Source of the DNA: Microbacterium testaceum StLB037
GTDB taxonomy: Bacteria; Actinomycetota; Actinomycetes; Actinomycetales; Microbacteriaceae
DNA: 64,000 nt
Direction: 5' to 3'
NCBI RefSeq assembly: GCF_008763945.1
Contig: NZ_VTQH01000002.1
Coordinates: 1-64,000 of the forward strand
Part shown: positions 23,586 to 32,434 of the stretch, piece by piece
Numbering within the stretch: position 1 is the first letter of the stretch
How the letters are laid out: each line of letters begins with the position of its first letter
Made by a program: the position numbers and the translations under genes
Notes under the pieces: generated by a model
Told to the model about the DNA's origin: nothing
The model's input: the letters and a program-made list of their open reading frames with translations, nothing else
Database searches by the model: none

Positions 23586-23834
23586 GTGCAGATTCTCGAG
23601 TTCGTCCTGCAGGTGCTCCTGGGCATCACCAGCCTCCTGCTGACCCTCCTCATCCTGCTCCACAAGGGTCGCGGCGGCGGTCTGTCCGACATGTTCGGCG
23701 GCGGCATGAGCTCCGCCCTCGGTTCGTCGGGCCTCGCCGAACGCAACCTCAACCGTTTCACGATCGTGCTCGCGCTGGTGTGGTTCGTCACCATCGTCGG
23801 TCTCGGTCTGCTGACCAAATTCGCGGAGATCTGA
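23586..23834 (+). CDS. secG: Preprotein translocase subunit SecG
   Basis: Small accessory subunit of the SecYEG protein-export channel. 82 residues with two transmembrane helices (about 4-25 and 60-78) joined by the glycine-rich loop GRGGGLSDMFGGGMSSALGSSG, the hallmark of SecG. GTG 23586. rbpA starts 1 base after the stop, so both are co-transcribed. Confidence 0.96.
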   Translation: MQILEFVLQVLLGITSLLLTLLILLHKGRGGGLSDMFGGGMSSALGSSGLAERNLNRFTIVLALVWFVTIVGLGLLTKFAEI

Positions 23835-23835
23835 C

Positions 23836-24189
23836 ATGGCCACTGGAGGCAATGCCATCCGTGGCTCGCGCGTCGGCGCGGGCCCCATGGGCGAGCAGGA
23901 CCACGGCTTCCACGCCGATCGCGTCGCCGTGTCGTACTGGGACGCCCTGGGCAACGAGACCGTCCGCTACTTCGCGGCGGGCATCCCCGACGACGAGATC
24001 CCCGAGACGATCGACTCGCCGCACTCCGGTCTCCCGGCCGGTCGCGACAAGGCGAACCCCCCGGCCCTGGCCAAGGCGGAGCCCTACAAGACGCACCTCG
24101 CGTACGTGAAGGAGCGCCGCAGCGACGAAGAAGCCGCCTCGCTCCTCGACGACGCTCTCCAGCAGCTGCGCGAGCGTCGCGGACAGTAA
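23836..24189 (+). CDS. rbpA: RNA polymerase-binding protein RbpA
   Basis: Actinobacterial transcription factor that contacts the principal sigma factor and RNA polymerase and stabilises the open complex. 117 residues starting MATGGNAIRGSRVGAGPMGE, with the basic linker and the sigma-interaction region at the C-terminus (ERRSDEEAASLLDDALQQLR). In many homologues the core domain carries zinc cysteines; none is present here, as is common in this branch. Confidence 0.95.
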   Translation: MATGGNAIRGSRVGAGPMGEQDHGFHADRVAVSYWDALGNETVRYFAAGIPDDEIPETIDSPHSGLPAGRDKANPPALAKAEPYKTHLAYVKERRSDEEAASLLDDALQQLRERRGQ

Positions 24190-24210
24190 GTCCCGCGCAC
24201 GCGCACGACA

Positions 24211-24242
24211 AGAGGGCCGGATGCCATGGCATCCGGCCCTCT
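24211..24242. terminator. Bidirectional terminator between rbpA and the exopolysaccharide operon
   Basis: Perfect 32-base palindrome (arms 24211-24225 and 24228-24242) containing the GGATGCC/GGCATCC heptamer in both arms. It sits between two convergent genes at the left border of the accessory region. Confidence 0.88.
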
Positions 24243-24259
24243 GCGTGTACGGCGTCCGC

Positions 24260-25009
24260 TCAGCGGACGGGGGAGTCCGTCACGAGCTTCGTCCACGGCC
24301 CGTCGGGGACGTCGGAGTCGTCGATGAACGCCCAGTCGACGCGGTCGTCGTCGCCGTTCAGCTCGGTGAAGCCCAGGCACCCGTTGAGGGCGGGCGAGAC
24401 GTCGAGGCCCGCCCCGTTGTACCGGGAGTTGGCCGGTCGGCGATCATCGGTGCCGAAGACGTAGGCGGCGTCGCGGTACTCGCCGGGCCCGGCGTCTTCG
24501 ATCTGGCCGTAGCAGGTGCGCCCGTCTTTGCGCAGGACGACCCAGCGGTTCTTCATCAGGCTCGCCGAAGGGTCGTCGACGAGCGAGGAGTAGGCGGGGT
24601 CCGCCGCCCACGGCACCACCTCGCCCCGCGTGGCGAAACCCTCGTCGTCGTTGACGTCATCGAAGGGCAGGTCGAGGTAGAAGGGGTTCTCGTGCGGCGT
24701 CATCGCGGTGGGGAAGTATCCGGAGTCGGCAGTGCGCGCTTCGGTCCGGCAGTCGTCTCCGTCGACGATGCCGTCGCACCCGCCGTACGAGCCGAGCCAG
24801 TCGGAGTCGTACGTCGAGATGCGCTGGCTGCCGTCGGAGGCGTTCGGGTCGAACACCTCGCCGACCCAGAACGTGGTGGCGACGATGTCGGTGTGCCACG
24901 GGTACCCGGTGTCGGGGCGGGGAACCTCGGGCGGGGCGCACGCCGACAGGCCGACGGCGGCGACCACCACGAGGGTGATCGCCGCCGCCGGCCGCAGCGT
25001 CCGCGTCAT
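24260..25009 (-). CDS. Secreted lipoprotein of unknown function
   Basis: 249 residues. Signal sequence with lipobox LSAC (C24), so the mature protein is anchored outside the membrane. The mature part is acidic and aromatic, with paired cysteines (GGCDG, DDCRT, TCYGQ, NGCLGF). GLDVSPAL near the C-terminus resembles the aspartate motif of expansin/RlpA-type double-psi beta-barrels, which bind or loosen polysaccharides; this is a weak inference. Its ATG overlaps the deacetylase stop (ATGA), so it is the last gene of the exopolysaccharide operon and probably acts on or with the polymer at the surface. Confidence 0.7.
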   Translation of the reverse strand: MTRTLRPAAAITLVVVAAVGLSACAPPEVPRPDTGYPWHTDIVATTFWVGEVFDPNASDGSQRISTYDSDWLGSYGGCDGIVDGDDCRTEARTADSGYFPTAMTPHENPFYLDLPFDDVNDDEGFATRGEVVPWAADPAYSSLVDDPSASLMKNRWVVLRKDGRTCYGQIEDAGPGEYRDAAYVFGTDDRRPANSRYNGAGLDVSPALNGCLGFTELNGDDDRVDWAFIDDSDVPDGPWTKLVTDSPVR

Positions 25010-26451
25010 CCGGCGACGTCGCTCTCGGTGGGGTGGACCTTCTCCACCGGCCCCTGCGGGGCGGTCGCCTGCATCGTGGCGGACGAGGGAGCCGTCGTGG
25101 TGGCGGCGGCCAACGCCGGGGCTCCGGCGCTGTCGTAGAGCTGCAGGTCGTCGGTGCGGAGGGTTCCGTTGCCGAAGATCGTCAGCGCGAAGCTGATGCC
25201 GTTGTAGCCGGCGGGGATCGCCGCGGTCGTCCAGTCGGCCTGCGTCCAGTCTGTCGCCGAGCCGAACCACGGGCTCGACGTCCAGTAGGTCCACGTGCCG
25301 CTCGTCGAGCGGAGGTAGACGGCGAACTGCGTCACGCCACTGGACTGGTACCACTCGCGAAGTGTGTAGGTCTTGCCGGGCGTGACCGTGGGCGAGCATT
25401 GCCCGAGATCGAACTGCGGGAGGAGCTTGGCATCCCCGTCGACATAGTTCGACATGGTGATCCCGCTGGCGATGTTGCCCGTGTGAGCGGGCGAGCCCGT
25501 GCTGAAGGCGGGCGAGTTGTTTCCATACCCGCCCTTCATCCAGCAGTCCGGCGCCCCGGTCTCGAGGCTCGGGTTGACGATGCCGTTGGTCGAGCCCGTC
25601 ACGGCCGGCACCGAGGGACCGTCGACGAGGGGCTTGGCGGCTCCCCCGATGACGTCGCCGATGGTCTTCACGACCGTCCCCGCCGCCTGCCGCGTCTTCA
25701 ACCAGGACGCGAACTGAGAGAACAGCGAGGTGGTCACCGCCAGATCGCTGCAGGCGTTGTCGCAGATGTCGTGGAAGGTGTACTGGACCCACCCTCCGCC
25801 GTTGTTCTCGGCGTTGGTGACCCCGGCCTTCAGATCGTCGAGCGTCCAGGTCGCGTCGACCTGGTCGAGGGCCTTCAGTGCGTACTTGTCGGCGGGGCGG
25901 GTGGATTCGGCGTAGGCGCAGTCGGGGCAGCCGAAGCGGCTGCGGATGTCTCCGAGCAGACGCGCGCTGTTGTACCCGCAGTTCTGCGCGGCCTTCTCGA
26001 CCGCGGGGTCGGCGGAGGCGAAGGGGTACGCGAAGCTGCGGACCGTGAAGCCCCACGACGTCAGGTTCTTGCGGTCGGTGCAGATCTGGCGGGTCGCCTC
26101 GTCACCGCTCACCTGCGTGAGATCGGGGTGGTTGACGGTGTGGCCGCCGATCTCGTGCCCCGCGTTCTTCAGGGTGGTGAGGTCGGCGCGGGTCATGTGG
26201 CCCGTCGCGCCGATGAACCCGGAGTTGATGTAGAACGTGCCTTTCATGCCGTTGGCTTTCAGGGCCGGCAACGCGTTGAGCTGGTCGGAGTTGCCGTCGT
26301 CGAAGGTGAGGCTGACGATCGTGCGGGTCGCGGCCTGGGCCGGGGCCGGAGGGGTGAGCGCGACGAGCCCGCCCGTTCCCACGGCGACGGCGGCGAGCAC
26401 GGCCAGCGCCCGTAGTCGTCGCCGCGCGGGCGCGGCGTGGCGATTCATCAT
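25006..26451 (-). CDS. Secreted polysaccharide deacetylase with C-terminal carbohydrate-binding-like domain
   Basis: 481 residues. Signal peptide ending AQA (about 40). NodB-type deacetylase domain (about 44-260): TFDDG with D51-D52, metal ligands H104 and H108 in HTVNHPD, and AYPFA and FHD motifs. Residues about 290-450 form a beta-rich domain starting NGIVNPSLETGAPDCW, like family-4/9 carbohydrate-binding modules. The family removes N-acetyl groups from GlcNAc polymers (chitin, peptidoglycan, poly-GlcNAc). Together with glmS, UDP-HexNAc dehydrogenase and a processive synthase, modification of an exported amino-sugar polymer is likely. AAAGGA precedes ATG 26451. Confidence 0.85.
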   Translation of the reverse strand: MMNRHAAPARRRLRALAVLAAVAVGTGGLVALTPPAPAQAATRTIVSLTFDDGNSDQLNALPALKANGMKGTFYINSGFIGATGHMTRADLTTLKNAGHEIGGHTVNHPDLTQVSGDEATRQICTDRKNLTSWGFTVRSFAYPFASADPAVEKAAQNCGYNSARLLGDIRSRFGCPDCAYAESTRPADKYALKALDQVDATWTLDDLKAGVTNAENNGGGWVQYTFHDICDNACSDLAVTTSLFSQFASWLKTRQAAGTVVKTIGDVIGGAAKPLVDGPSVPAVTGSTNGIVNPSLETGAPDCWMKGGYGNNSPAFSTGSPAHTGNIASGITMSNYVDGDAKLLPQFDLGQCSPTVTPGKTYTLREWYQSSGVTQFAVYLRSTSGTWTYWTSSPWFGSATDWTQADWTTAAIPAGYNGISFALTIFGNGTLRTDDLQLYDSAGAPALAAATTTAPSSATMQATAPQGPVEKVHPTESDVAG

Positions 26452-26537
26452 GGGGGAGTCCTTTCGGGGGAGGAGGGTCCGCCTGCGGACCGAGGAGGAG
26501 GTGGGGCCCGTACCGACGGACGCGACCGTGCAGGGCT

Positions 26538-28352
26538 TCACGAGACCGTCACCGACTTGGCGAGGTTGCGTGGCTTGTCGACGTTGCGACGCAGTCGCAG
26601 CGCGAGTTCGCGGGCGAACATCTGCAGCGGGACGACGGTTTCGAGGGGTCCCCACGAGGGTCCGGTCCGCGGCAGGTTCATCGACAGGCCGCCGACGTTC
26701 AGCATCCGCTCGCCCACGCGCAGCACGCGTCCACCGCGGGCCAGGACCTCGGCGATGTCGACGTCGAGGCGCGGATCGCCGTTGTCGACGACGAACACCG
26801 GGGTGCCCACGTCCACGAGCGCGAGGGGACCGTGCTTGAGTTCGCCCGCGGCCTGGTGCTCCGTCCAGCGGTACGACAGCTCCTTCAGCTTCAGCGCCCC
26901 CTCCGCCGCGTACACCAGACCGGAGCCGCGGCCGAGGAAGAGGAAGCCGGGCGCGTTGACGAACTCGGCGGCCAGCTGCGCCGCGCGCCCGCGCCAGGTG
27001 TCGAGGGCGGAGGCGAGGGCGTCGGGCGTGGCGGCGAGAGCGCGCAGGTCCGTCTCGAGTGCCACGGCATCGATCCGCGCCGAGGTCGACAGTCCCGACA
27101 GGGCGAGGCACGCCCCGGTGAGCACCTGCGCGACGAACGTCTTGGTGGCCGCGACGCCGATCTCGGGTCCCGCGAGGCAGTCGAGGGTGGCGTCGGCCCG
27201 TCGAGCCAGGGTCGACGAGGGGTTGTTGGTGAGGGCCAACAGGGTGCGACCGCGCTCGGGGAGGCCGTCGAGCGCCCGCAGGACGTCGGCGGTCTCGCCG
27301 GACTGGCTGAGCGCGATGACGAGCGTGCGCGGCTCCCAGACCTCGTGCGCCGCCTCGCTCGCGATCAGGGTGCGCGCGGGCAGACCCCCGAGGCGCGAGA
27401 AGATGCCGGCGACGGCCCTTCCCGCGTGCAGCGACGTGCCGCACCCGAGGATCGTCACGCGGTCGATGTCGTCGAGCGGGGGGAGGCCGACACCGCGCCA
27501 GAGCAGGCCGTCCGCGATGCCGGGGGTGAGTACCTCGAGCACCCGCCGCGCCACCGCGGGCTGCTCGTCGATCTCGTTGCCCATGTGGTCGCGATGGCGC
27601 CCCTTGCTCGTCAGGAAGGCCGTCTGGGGCACCGGCCACAGGCCCCGGGGGCGGCAGCTGCCACCGGTTCGGTGCCACCGCATGCCCTCGGTGTCGATCT
27701 CGACGACGTCGTCGTCTTCGAGCACCCGGAACGTCTCGACGACCGGGGTCACCGCGCCCACGTCGCTGGCGAAGTACGCCCCCTGCTCGCCTTCGGCGAA
27801 GATCAGCGGGGAGCCGTGCGCGGTCCCCGCGAGCGCCCCCGTGCGCGTGTCGAGGGCCACGATCGCCCACGACCCCTCGAGGCTCGTGACCGCGTCCGCG
27901 AGCGCGTCGCCCAGGCCGACCCCGGGTCGGTGCGCCTGCTCCAGCAGGTGCACGATCACCTCGGTGTCGACGTCGGTGGCGAAGCGGTGCCCGCCCGTGA
28001 CCAGCTGGGCGCGCAGCAGATCGGCGTTCTCGATGATGCCGTTGTGGACCACGAAGAGACGACCGCTGCAATCCTCGATCGGATGCGCATTGCGTTCGCT
28101 GACACCGCCGTGGGTGGCCCAGCGAGTGTGTCCGATCGCGGCGGTCGTGGCATCCGTCCCCGACTCGCCCGAACGCACTGCGTCGGTGAGGGATGCCACG
28201 CCGTCGAGGGTGCGCACGTGCAGGGCCGTGCCGTCGGGCTGACGGGCGGCGATGCCGGCGGAGTCGTAGCCCCGGTACTCGAGGCGCTCCAGCGCGGAAA
28301 GCGCGCGCGAGGCGGCGGCGGTGGGCCCGCGGTACGCGGTGATCCCGCACAT
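26538..28352 (-). CDS. glmS: Glutamine-fructose-6-phosphate aminotransferase (isomerizing)
   Basis: Makes glucosamine-6-phosphate, the entry to UDP-GlcNAc. 604 residues: N-terminal glutaminase with the nucleophile C2 (MCGITAYRG) and two SIS sugar-isomerase domains (CGTSLHAG, SQSGETAD), ending KSVTVS. The start overlaps the epimerase stop by one base (TGATG). Because it is embedded in the exopolysaccharide operon, it is probably a second, dedicated copy that raises precursor supply; I cannot see whether another glmS lies elsewhere. Confidence 0.95.
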   Translation of the reverse strand: MCGITAYRGPTAAASRALSALERLEYRGYDSAGIAARQPDGTALHVRTLDGVASLTDAVRSGESGTDATTAAIGHTRWATHGGVSERNAHPIEDCSGRLFVVHNGIIENADLLRAQLVTGGHRFATDVDTEVIVHLLEQAHRPGVGLGDALADAVTSLEGSWAIVALDTRTGALAGTAHGSPLIFAEGEQGAYFASDVGAVTPVVETFRVLEDDDVVEIDTEGMRWHRTGGSCRPRGLWPVPQTAFLTSKGRHRDHMGNEIDEQPAVARRVLEVLTPGIADGLLWRGVGLPPLDDIDRVTILGCGTSLHAGRAVAGIFSRLGGLPARTLIASEAAHEVWEPRTLVIALSQSGETADVLRALDGLPERGRTLLALTNNPSSTLARRADATLDCLAGPEIGVAATKTFVAQVLTGACLALSGLSTSARIDAVALETDLRALAATPDALASALDTWRGRAAQLAAEFVNAPGFLFLGRGSGLVYAAEGALKLKELSYRWTEHQAAGELKHGPLALVDVGTPVFVVDNGDPRLDVDIAEVLARGGRVLRVGERMLNVGGLSMNLPRTGPSWGPLETVVPLQMFARELALRLRRNVDKPRNLAKSVTVS

Positions 28353-29374
28353 CAGATCACCCCGCGGAAGGCGCCGACGCCCGAGAGCGGCATGGCGTCG
28401 GAGCCCAGGCGCTCGCGCGAGAGCAGGTCGGCGGCGACGCGCATGATCGTGGAGGTGAGCGAGGTGTGCGGCTCGTAGCCCACCAGGTCGTGCGCCTTGG
28501 TGTTGTCGGGGACGCGACGGCGCATGTCCTCGAAACCGGGGGCGTAGGCCTGCTCGTAAGGGACCAGCTCGATCGTGCTGCGGCTGTCGAGGACGCGGAT
28601 GATCTCGCTCGCGAGGTCGAGGATAGAGATCTCTCGCGCTCCGCCGAGGTTGTACGCCTGGCCGCGTGCGCGCGGATCGCGTTCGATGGCCACCATCGCG
28701 GGGACCACGTCTTCGACCGCCGAGAAGCACCGCGTCTGCTGGCCGTCCCCGAACACGGTGAGGGGCTGACCGCGCAGCGCCTGACCCACCAGATTCGGCA
28801 GGACCATGCCGTATCGGCCGGTCTGGCGGGGGCCGACGGTGTTGAACAGACGCACGATCGAGACGTCGAGACCCTCCTGGTCGGAGTAGGCCTTGGCGAA
28901 GGCCTCGTCGATGCCCTTCGCTCCGGCGTAGGTCCAGCGCGAGAGCAGCGGGTCGCCGAGGATGCGGTCGGAGTCCTCGCGCAGGCGGTCGGCGGTGTTC
29001 TTGCCGTACACCTCGCTGGTCGACACCATCAGAACCGACGCCTGGTGCTCGATGGCCGCGGTCAGCACGTTCTCGGTGCCGTGGATGTTGATGCGCAGAC
29101 CCCGCAGCGGCTGCTCGACGATGAGCTTGACGCCCACGGCGGCGGCCAGGTGGAAGACGCGGTCGCAGTCCTTCATGGCAGCGCTGACGGTCTTGGTGTT
29201 CAGGATCGAGCCGTGGATCATCTCCAGCCGCGGGTTGTCGGCGACGCCGGCGAGGTTGCGCGCCGAGCCGGTGGAGAGGTCGTCGAGCACCACGACGTCG
29301 TCACCGAGGTCGAGCAGGTGCTCGACGAGGTGGCTGCCGACGAAACCCGCGCCGCCGGTGACCAGCGTCCGCAT
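28352..29374 (-). CDS. NAD-dependent epimerase/dehydratase (nucleotide-sugar, extended SDR)
   Basis: 340 residues. Rossmann motif GGAGFVGSHL at the N-terminus, catalytic serine in VSTSEVYG, and Tyr/Lys pair in YAGAK. The family converts UDP-sugars (4-epimerases, UDP-glucuronate decarboxylases, 4,6-dehydratases); next to a UDP-HexNAc dehydrogenase a UDP-GlcNAc or UDP-GlcNAc-uronate epimerase fits best. ATG 29374 places the Rossmann fold at the very start as usual; an in-frame GTG at 29416, overlapping the dehydrogenase stop as GTGA, would add 14 residues and is a real alternative in this genome. Confidence 0.85.
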   Translation of the reverse strand: MRTLVTGGAGFVGSHLVEHLLDLGDDVVVLDDLSTGSARNLAGVADNPRLEMIHGSILNTKTVSAAMKDCDRVFHLAAAVGVKLIVEQPLRGLRINIHGTENVLTAAIEHQASVLMVSTSEVYGKNTADRLREDSDRILGDPLLSRWTYAGAKGIDEAFAKAYSDQEGLDVSIVRLFNTVGPRQTGRYGMVLPNLVGQALRGQPLTVFGDGQQTRCFSAVEDVVPAMVAIERDPRARGQAYNLGGAREISILDLASEIIRVLDSRSTIELVPYEQAYAPGFEDMRRRVPDNTKAHDLVGYEPHTSLTSTIMRVAADLLSRERLGSDAMPLSGVGAFRGVI

Positions 29375-29412
29375 CCGCGCCTTCGCCGCGCCCGGGTAGA
29401 TCTCGACGCCGC

Positions 29413-30744
29413 TCACAGGAGCACCCGCCCGGCGATGTCGTCGCTGCGGTAGGTGCCGTCGACCACGACGGAGTCCGCGTCGAGCCAGTCGAGGTCGCTG
29501 TCGTGATGCCGCGTGTGCACGAGCACGACGTCGGGGTGGAACGCGGCCGGGTCGGCCAGGGAGTCGCGTTCGCGTCCGGAATGCAGATGGATGTGCGGCG
29601 CGTGGGTGTCGACGTACTGCACCTCCGCGCCCACGTCGATGAGGAGGTCGATGATCTCCAGCGCGGGGGATTCGCGCAGGTCGGCGACGTCGGGCTTGTA
29701 GGTCACCCCGACCACGAGCACGCGCGCACCCAGGGTGCCCTTGCCCGCTCGGCCGAGCACGTCGCGGATTCGGTCGACCACGCGACGGGGGCGCGCGGCG
29801 ATGCGGGTCATGGCCTCGGTGATGACGCCGGCGTCGACGTGCAGGGCCTTCAGCTGCCACAGCAGGTAGTGCGGGTCGCACGGGATGCAGTGTCCGCCCA
29901 CGCCCGGGCCGGGGTAGAAGGCCATGAAGCCGTAGGGCTTGGTGCTGGCGGCCTCGATGACCTCGGTGACGGGCACGTCGAGCGCGCCGCAGATGTCGGC
30001 GAACTCGTTGGCGAGGGCGATGTTGACCGCGCGGAACGTGTTCTCGAGCAGCTTGGTCATCTCGGCGGTGGCCAGGCTCGACACCCGGTGCACGCGCGCG
30101 GCGTAGCGGGCGAGCAGCCGCGCTCCCTCTTCCTCGCACTGCGCGGTGGCTCCGCCGACCACGCGGGGGACGATCTCCTGAGCGAAGCCCACGTTGCCGG
30201 GGTCGATGCGCTCGGCGCTGAAGGTCACGAAAACGTCGCGACCGATCTGCATACCGCGCTCGCGGAGGGGCTCTTCGACCAGGTCGTGCGTGCACCCCAC
30301 GTAGGTGGTCGAGGTGAGCATGATGAGCTGGCCGGGCCGGGCGGCGGCGACGACGGTGGCGCACGCCGCCCGGAGCGCGGTGAGGTCGGGCACCTGCTGG
30401 TCGTCGACGGGGGTGGGCACGCACACCACGATCGCGGCGGCACGGCTCAGTTCGCTGGTGTCGCTGGTGAGGCGGAATCCCGCGGGGGCGTGCAGGGCGG
30501 CCTCGAGGCGCTCCCGGTCGGATTCGATGAGGTCGGCACCGCGCGCGGCGATGGTGCGCAGGCGCCGAGGCGAGACGTCGAGGGCGAGCACCCGCGAGCC
30601 ACTGGCGTGGTAGGCCAGGGCCGTCGGGAGCCCCACGTAGCCCAGCCCCACGATGGCGACGTCGAAGTCGAACGTGCGCGTCGGGGCGGGATCCGGGGTC
30701 AGCGGCGCGGCGATCACGTCGGCCCGGACATCGAGAGTGGACAT
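29413..30744 (-). CDS. UDP-N-acetylhexosamine 6-dehydrogenase (WbpA/WecC-like nucleotide sugar dehydrogenase)
   Basis: 443 residues. Four-electron oxidation of a UDP-sugar at C6 to the uronate with NAD. Rossmann GLGYVG (33-38), a central helix with TKLLENTFRAVNIALANE, and the active-site motif PGVGGHCIPCDP, where Cys is catalytic. GGHCIP is typical of the UDP-GlcNAc/ManNAc dehydrogenases, whereas UDP-glucose dehydrogenases have GGSCFPKD; hence the substrate call. ATG 30744 is preceded by GGAGG at 6 bases; the ATG at 30750 touches the GGAGG and cannot use it. First gene of the leftward exopolysaccharide operon. Confidence 0.87.
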   Translation of the reverse strand: MSTLDVRADVIAAPLTPDPAPTRTFDFDVAIVGLGYVGLPTALAYHASGSRVLALDVSPRRLRTIAARGADLIESDRERLEAALHAPAGFRLTSDTSELSRAAAIVVCVPTPVDDQQVPDLTALRAACATVVAAARPGQLIMLTSTTYVGCTHDLVEEPLRERGMQIGRDVFVTFSAERIDPGNVGFAQEIVPRVVGGATAQCEEEGARLLARYAARVHRVSSLATAEMTKLLENTFRAVNIALANEFADICGALDVPVTEVIEAASTKPYGFMAFYPGPGVGGHCIPCDPHYLLWQLKALHVDAGVITEAMTRIAARPRRVVDRIRDVLGRAGKGTLGARVLVVGVTYKPDVADLRESPALEIIDLLIDVGAEVQYVDTHAPHIHLHSGRERDSLADPAAFHPDVVLVHTRHHDSDLDWLDADSVVVDGTYRSDDIAGRVLL

Positions 30745-30930
30745 CTTCATCCTCCAAGGCAGGGTCCGAGAGGGCGGCGGGGGAATGCACGCCCCCTCGG
30801 ACGTTCGGGGTGGTGGGACGCGTCCGATCGGGTGTCGGCGTCGGTCCGGGGATCACACTGCGACCCGGCCCCGGCGGGGGTCAAGAACGCCGGGCGGATC
30901 ATGCGGGTTGCCGCCGACCGCACCGGCGGA

Positions 30931-30958
30931 GTGCGGGAAACCGCACGCCGGTGTGCGG
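30931..30958. promoter_or_regulatory. Three-arm inverted repeat upstream of the GT2 synthase
   Basis: GTGCGG, GAAA, CCGCAC, six bases, GTGCGG: the middle arm can pair with either outer arm. Lying about 34-61 bases before a -10 box TAGCGT (30992-30997), it is placed like an activator site in the divergent promoter region. Apart from this and the promoters, the 289-base region holds nothing else I can recognise. Confidence 0.45.
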
Positions 30959-31033
30959 GGGCATTGCGGTCGGACGAGCGCCGGTCCGCCGTAGCGTCGG
31001 TACGAACCCCTCGACCCGAAGAGGAGGGATGCC

Positions 31034-32314
31034 ATGACCCCTGCCGTCGTGATCCTCATCGCCGTCTGCACGATCGGCGTCTCGACCCTCGTGTGGGGCA
31101 CGGCGGCGATGTGCCGCCTCGCCGCGCGGGGGCGCTCGGCGCGCGGGTTGCTCACGCCGTCGATGTTCTACCGTCCCGACGAGGTGGCGGTGCTGATCGC
31201 GGCGCACAACGAGGAACTCGTCATCGCCCACGCGGTCGCCGCGGCCCGGCGTCTCGTGCCCGCCCGCAACGTCTTCGTCGTCTCGGACGGCTCGAGCGAT
31301 GCGACCGTGGAACGCGCCCGGGCCGAGGGCGCCACGGCGTGGGATCTCACCCCCAATTGCGGCAAGGCCGGGGCCATCCGCGCGGGCCTCGAGCATTTCG
31401 GCATCCCGTCGCGTTTTCCGCTCCTGCTGCTGCTCGACGCCGACTCCCGGCCGCGGCCCGACTACCTCCGCACGGCGCTGCCGCTGTTCACCGACGAGGG
31501 GGTGGTCGCCGTCGCCGGCCGGGCGACGACCGCCGCCGACGCGCCGCACACCCGCATGGGGCGCTTTCTCACGGCGTACCGCGAGCGCACCTACGTCTGC
31601 ACGCAGTACCTGCACAAGTTCGGCCAGGCGGCGCGGGGAGCGGATGCCGTGGCGATCGTGCCGGGATTCGCGAGTCTCTACCGCACCGACGTGCTCGACC
31701 GCATCGACATCGACGCGCCGGGGTTGTCGATTGAGGACTTCAACATGACCTTCGAGGTGCACGCGAAGCGGCTGGGGCGCATCGCCTTCGACCCCGAGTG
31801 CGCGATCGCCGAGACCCAGGACCCCGCCGTTCTGCGCGACTACTCCGCCCAGGTGCGGCGGTGGAGCCTTGGGTTCTGGCAGACGGTGCGCCGGCACGGG
31901 GTTCGGCCCGGTCTGTTCTGGGCGGCGGTGGGCGTGTTCGCGCTCGAGACCGTGGTGTCGAGCCTCGTCCTCGCGGCGATCCTGCCGCTTCTCGTGGTGG
32001 CCGCGGCGGCGGCGCTGGTGGGACCGGTCCTGCCCGGCGAGGCCGGAGAGGTCGCGGCGACCGTGGCGGCCGCTCTCCCGGTGGGCCCGCTGGTGCTGGG
32101 CTTCGTGGTGGTGGATGCCGTGATGACGGCGTTCGCGTGCGCGATCTCGCGCGTGCGGCCCCGGGTGTGGATGCTGCTGTTCCCCCTTATGCGCGTCTGG
32201 GATGCCGTGCTGTGCCTGCGGGCGCTGACCGCTGCCCTGGGGCGCCCGTCCGACGGCCGGTGGCGCAGCCCCGACCGCCGCGCGGCCGCACCCGCGTTGC
32301 AGCCCGCCGCCTGA
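31034..32314 (+). CDS. Membrane-bound processive glycosyltransferase, family 2 (PgaC/HasA-like)
   Basis: 426 residues. N-terminal helix (3-25), a GT-A catalytic domain and three to four C-terminal helices (about 295-400). Motifs of processive beta-glycan synthases: D85 (VSDGSSD), DAD at 135-137, ED at 234-235 and QVRRW at 273-277. Such enzymes (poly-GlcNAc, hyaluronan, cellulose, chitin synthases) polymerise and export the chain. Divergent from the dehydrogenase-epimerase-glmS-deacetylase operon, it is the likely polymerase of that pathway. GAGGAGGG precedes ATG 31034. Confidence 0.88.
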   Translation: MTPAVVILIAVCTIGVSTLVWGTAAMCRLAARGRSARGLLTPSMFYRPDEVAVLIAAHNEELVIAHAVAAARRLVPARNVFVVSDGSSDATVERARAEGATAWDLTPNCGKAGAIRAGLEHFGIPSRFPLLLLLDADSRPRPDYLRTALPLFTDEGVVAVAGRATTAADAPHTRMGRFLTAYRERTYVCTQYLHKFGQAARGADAVAIVPGFASLYRTDVLDRIDIDAPGLSIEDFNMTFEVHAKRLGRIAFDPECAIAETQDPAVLRDYSAQVRRWSLGFWQTVRRHGVRPGLFWAAVGVFALETVVSSLVLAAILPLLVVAAAAALVGPVLPGEAGEVAATVAAALPVGPLVLGFVVVDAVMTAFACAISRVRPRVWMLLFPLMRVWDAVLCLRALTAALGRPSDGRWRSPDRRAAAPALQPAA

Positions 32315-32321
32315 GTCGGCG

Positions 32322-32382
32322 CGTCCGTCTCCGGCCGGCGCGCCCCCGGCCCGTCCGTCCCCCGGCCGGCGTGTCCCCGGCC
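32322..32382. repeat. Two about 30-bp tandem copies between convergent genes
   Basis: 32322-32351 and 32352-32382 are near-identical GC-rich units each carrying CCGGCCGG. They lie between the convergent GT2 and LuxR genes and may serve as a weak terminator; no clean hairpin with a T run is present. Confidence 0.6.
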
Positions 32383-32434
32383 GCGCGACCGTGGAGCCGT
32401 CAGCGGGTTCGCCGAGCCCTCGGCATCCGTCCGC

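Noticed and set aside
30841..30870. GTGTCGG element in the dehydrogenase/GT2 promoter region as a damage box
   Set aside because: No TANNNT after 8 bases.
31034..32314. Calling the GT2 enzyme a hyaluronan synthase
   Set aside because: The motifs only show a processive GT2; the linked dehydrogenase is of HexNAc type, so the polymer cannot be named.
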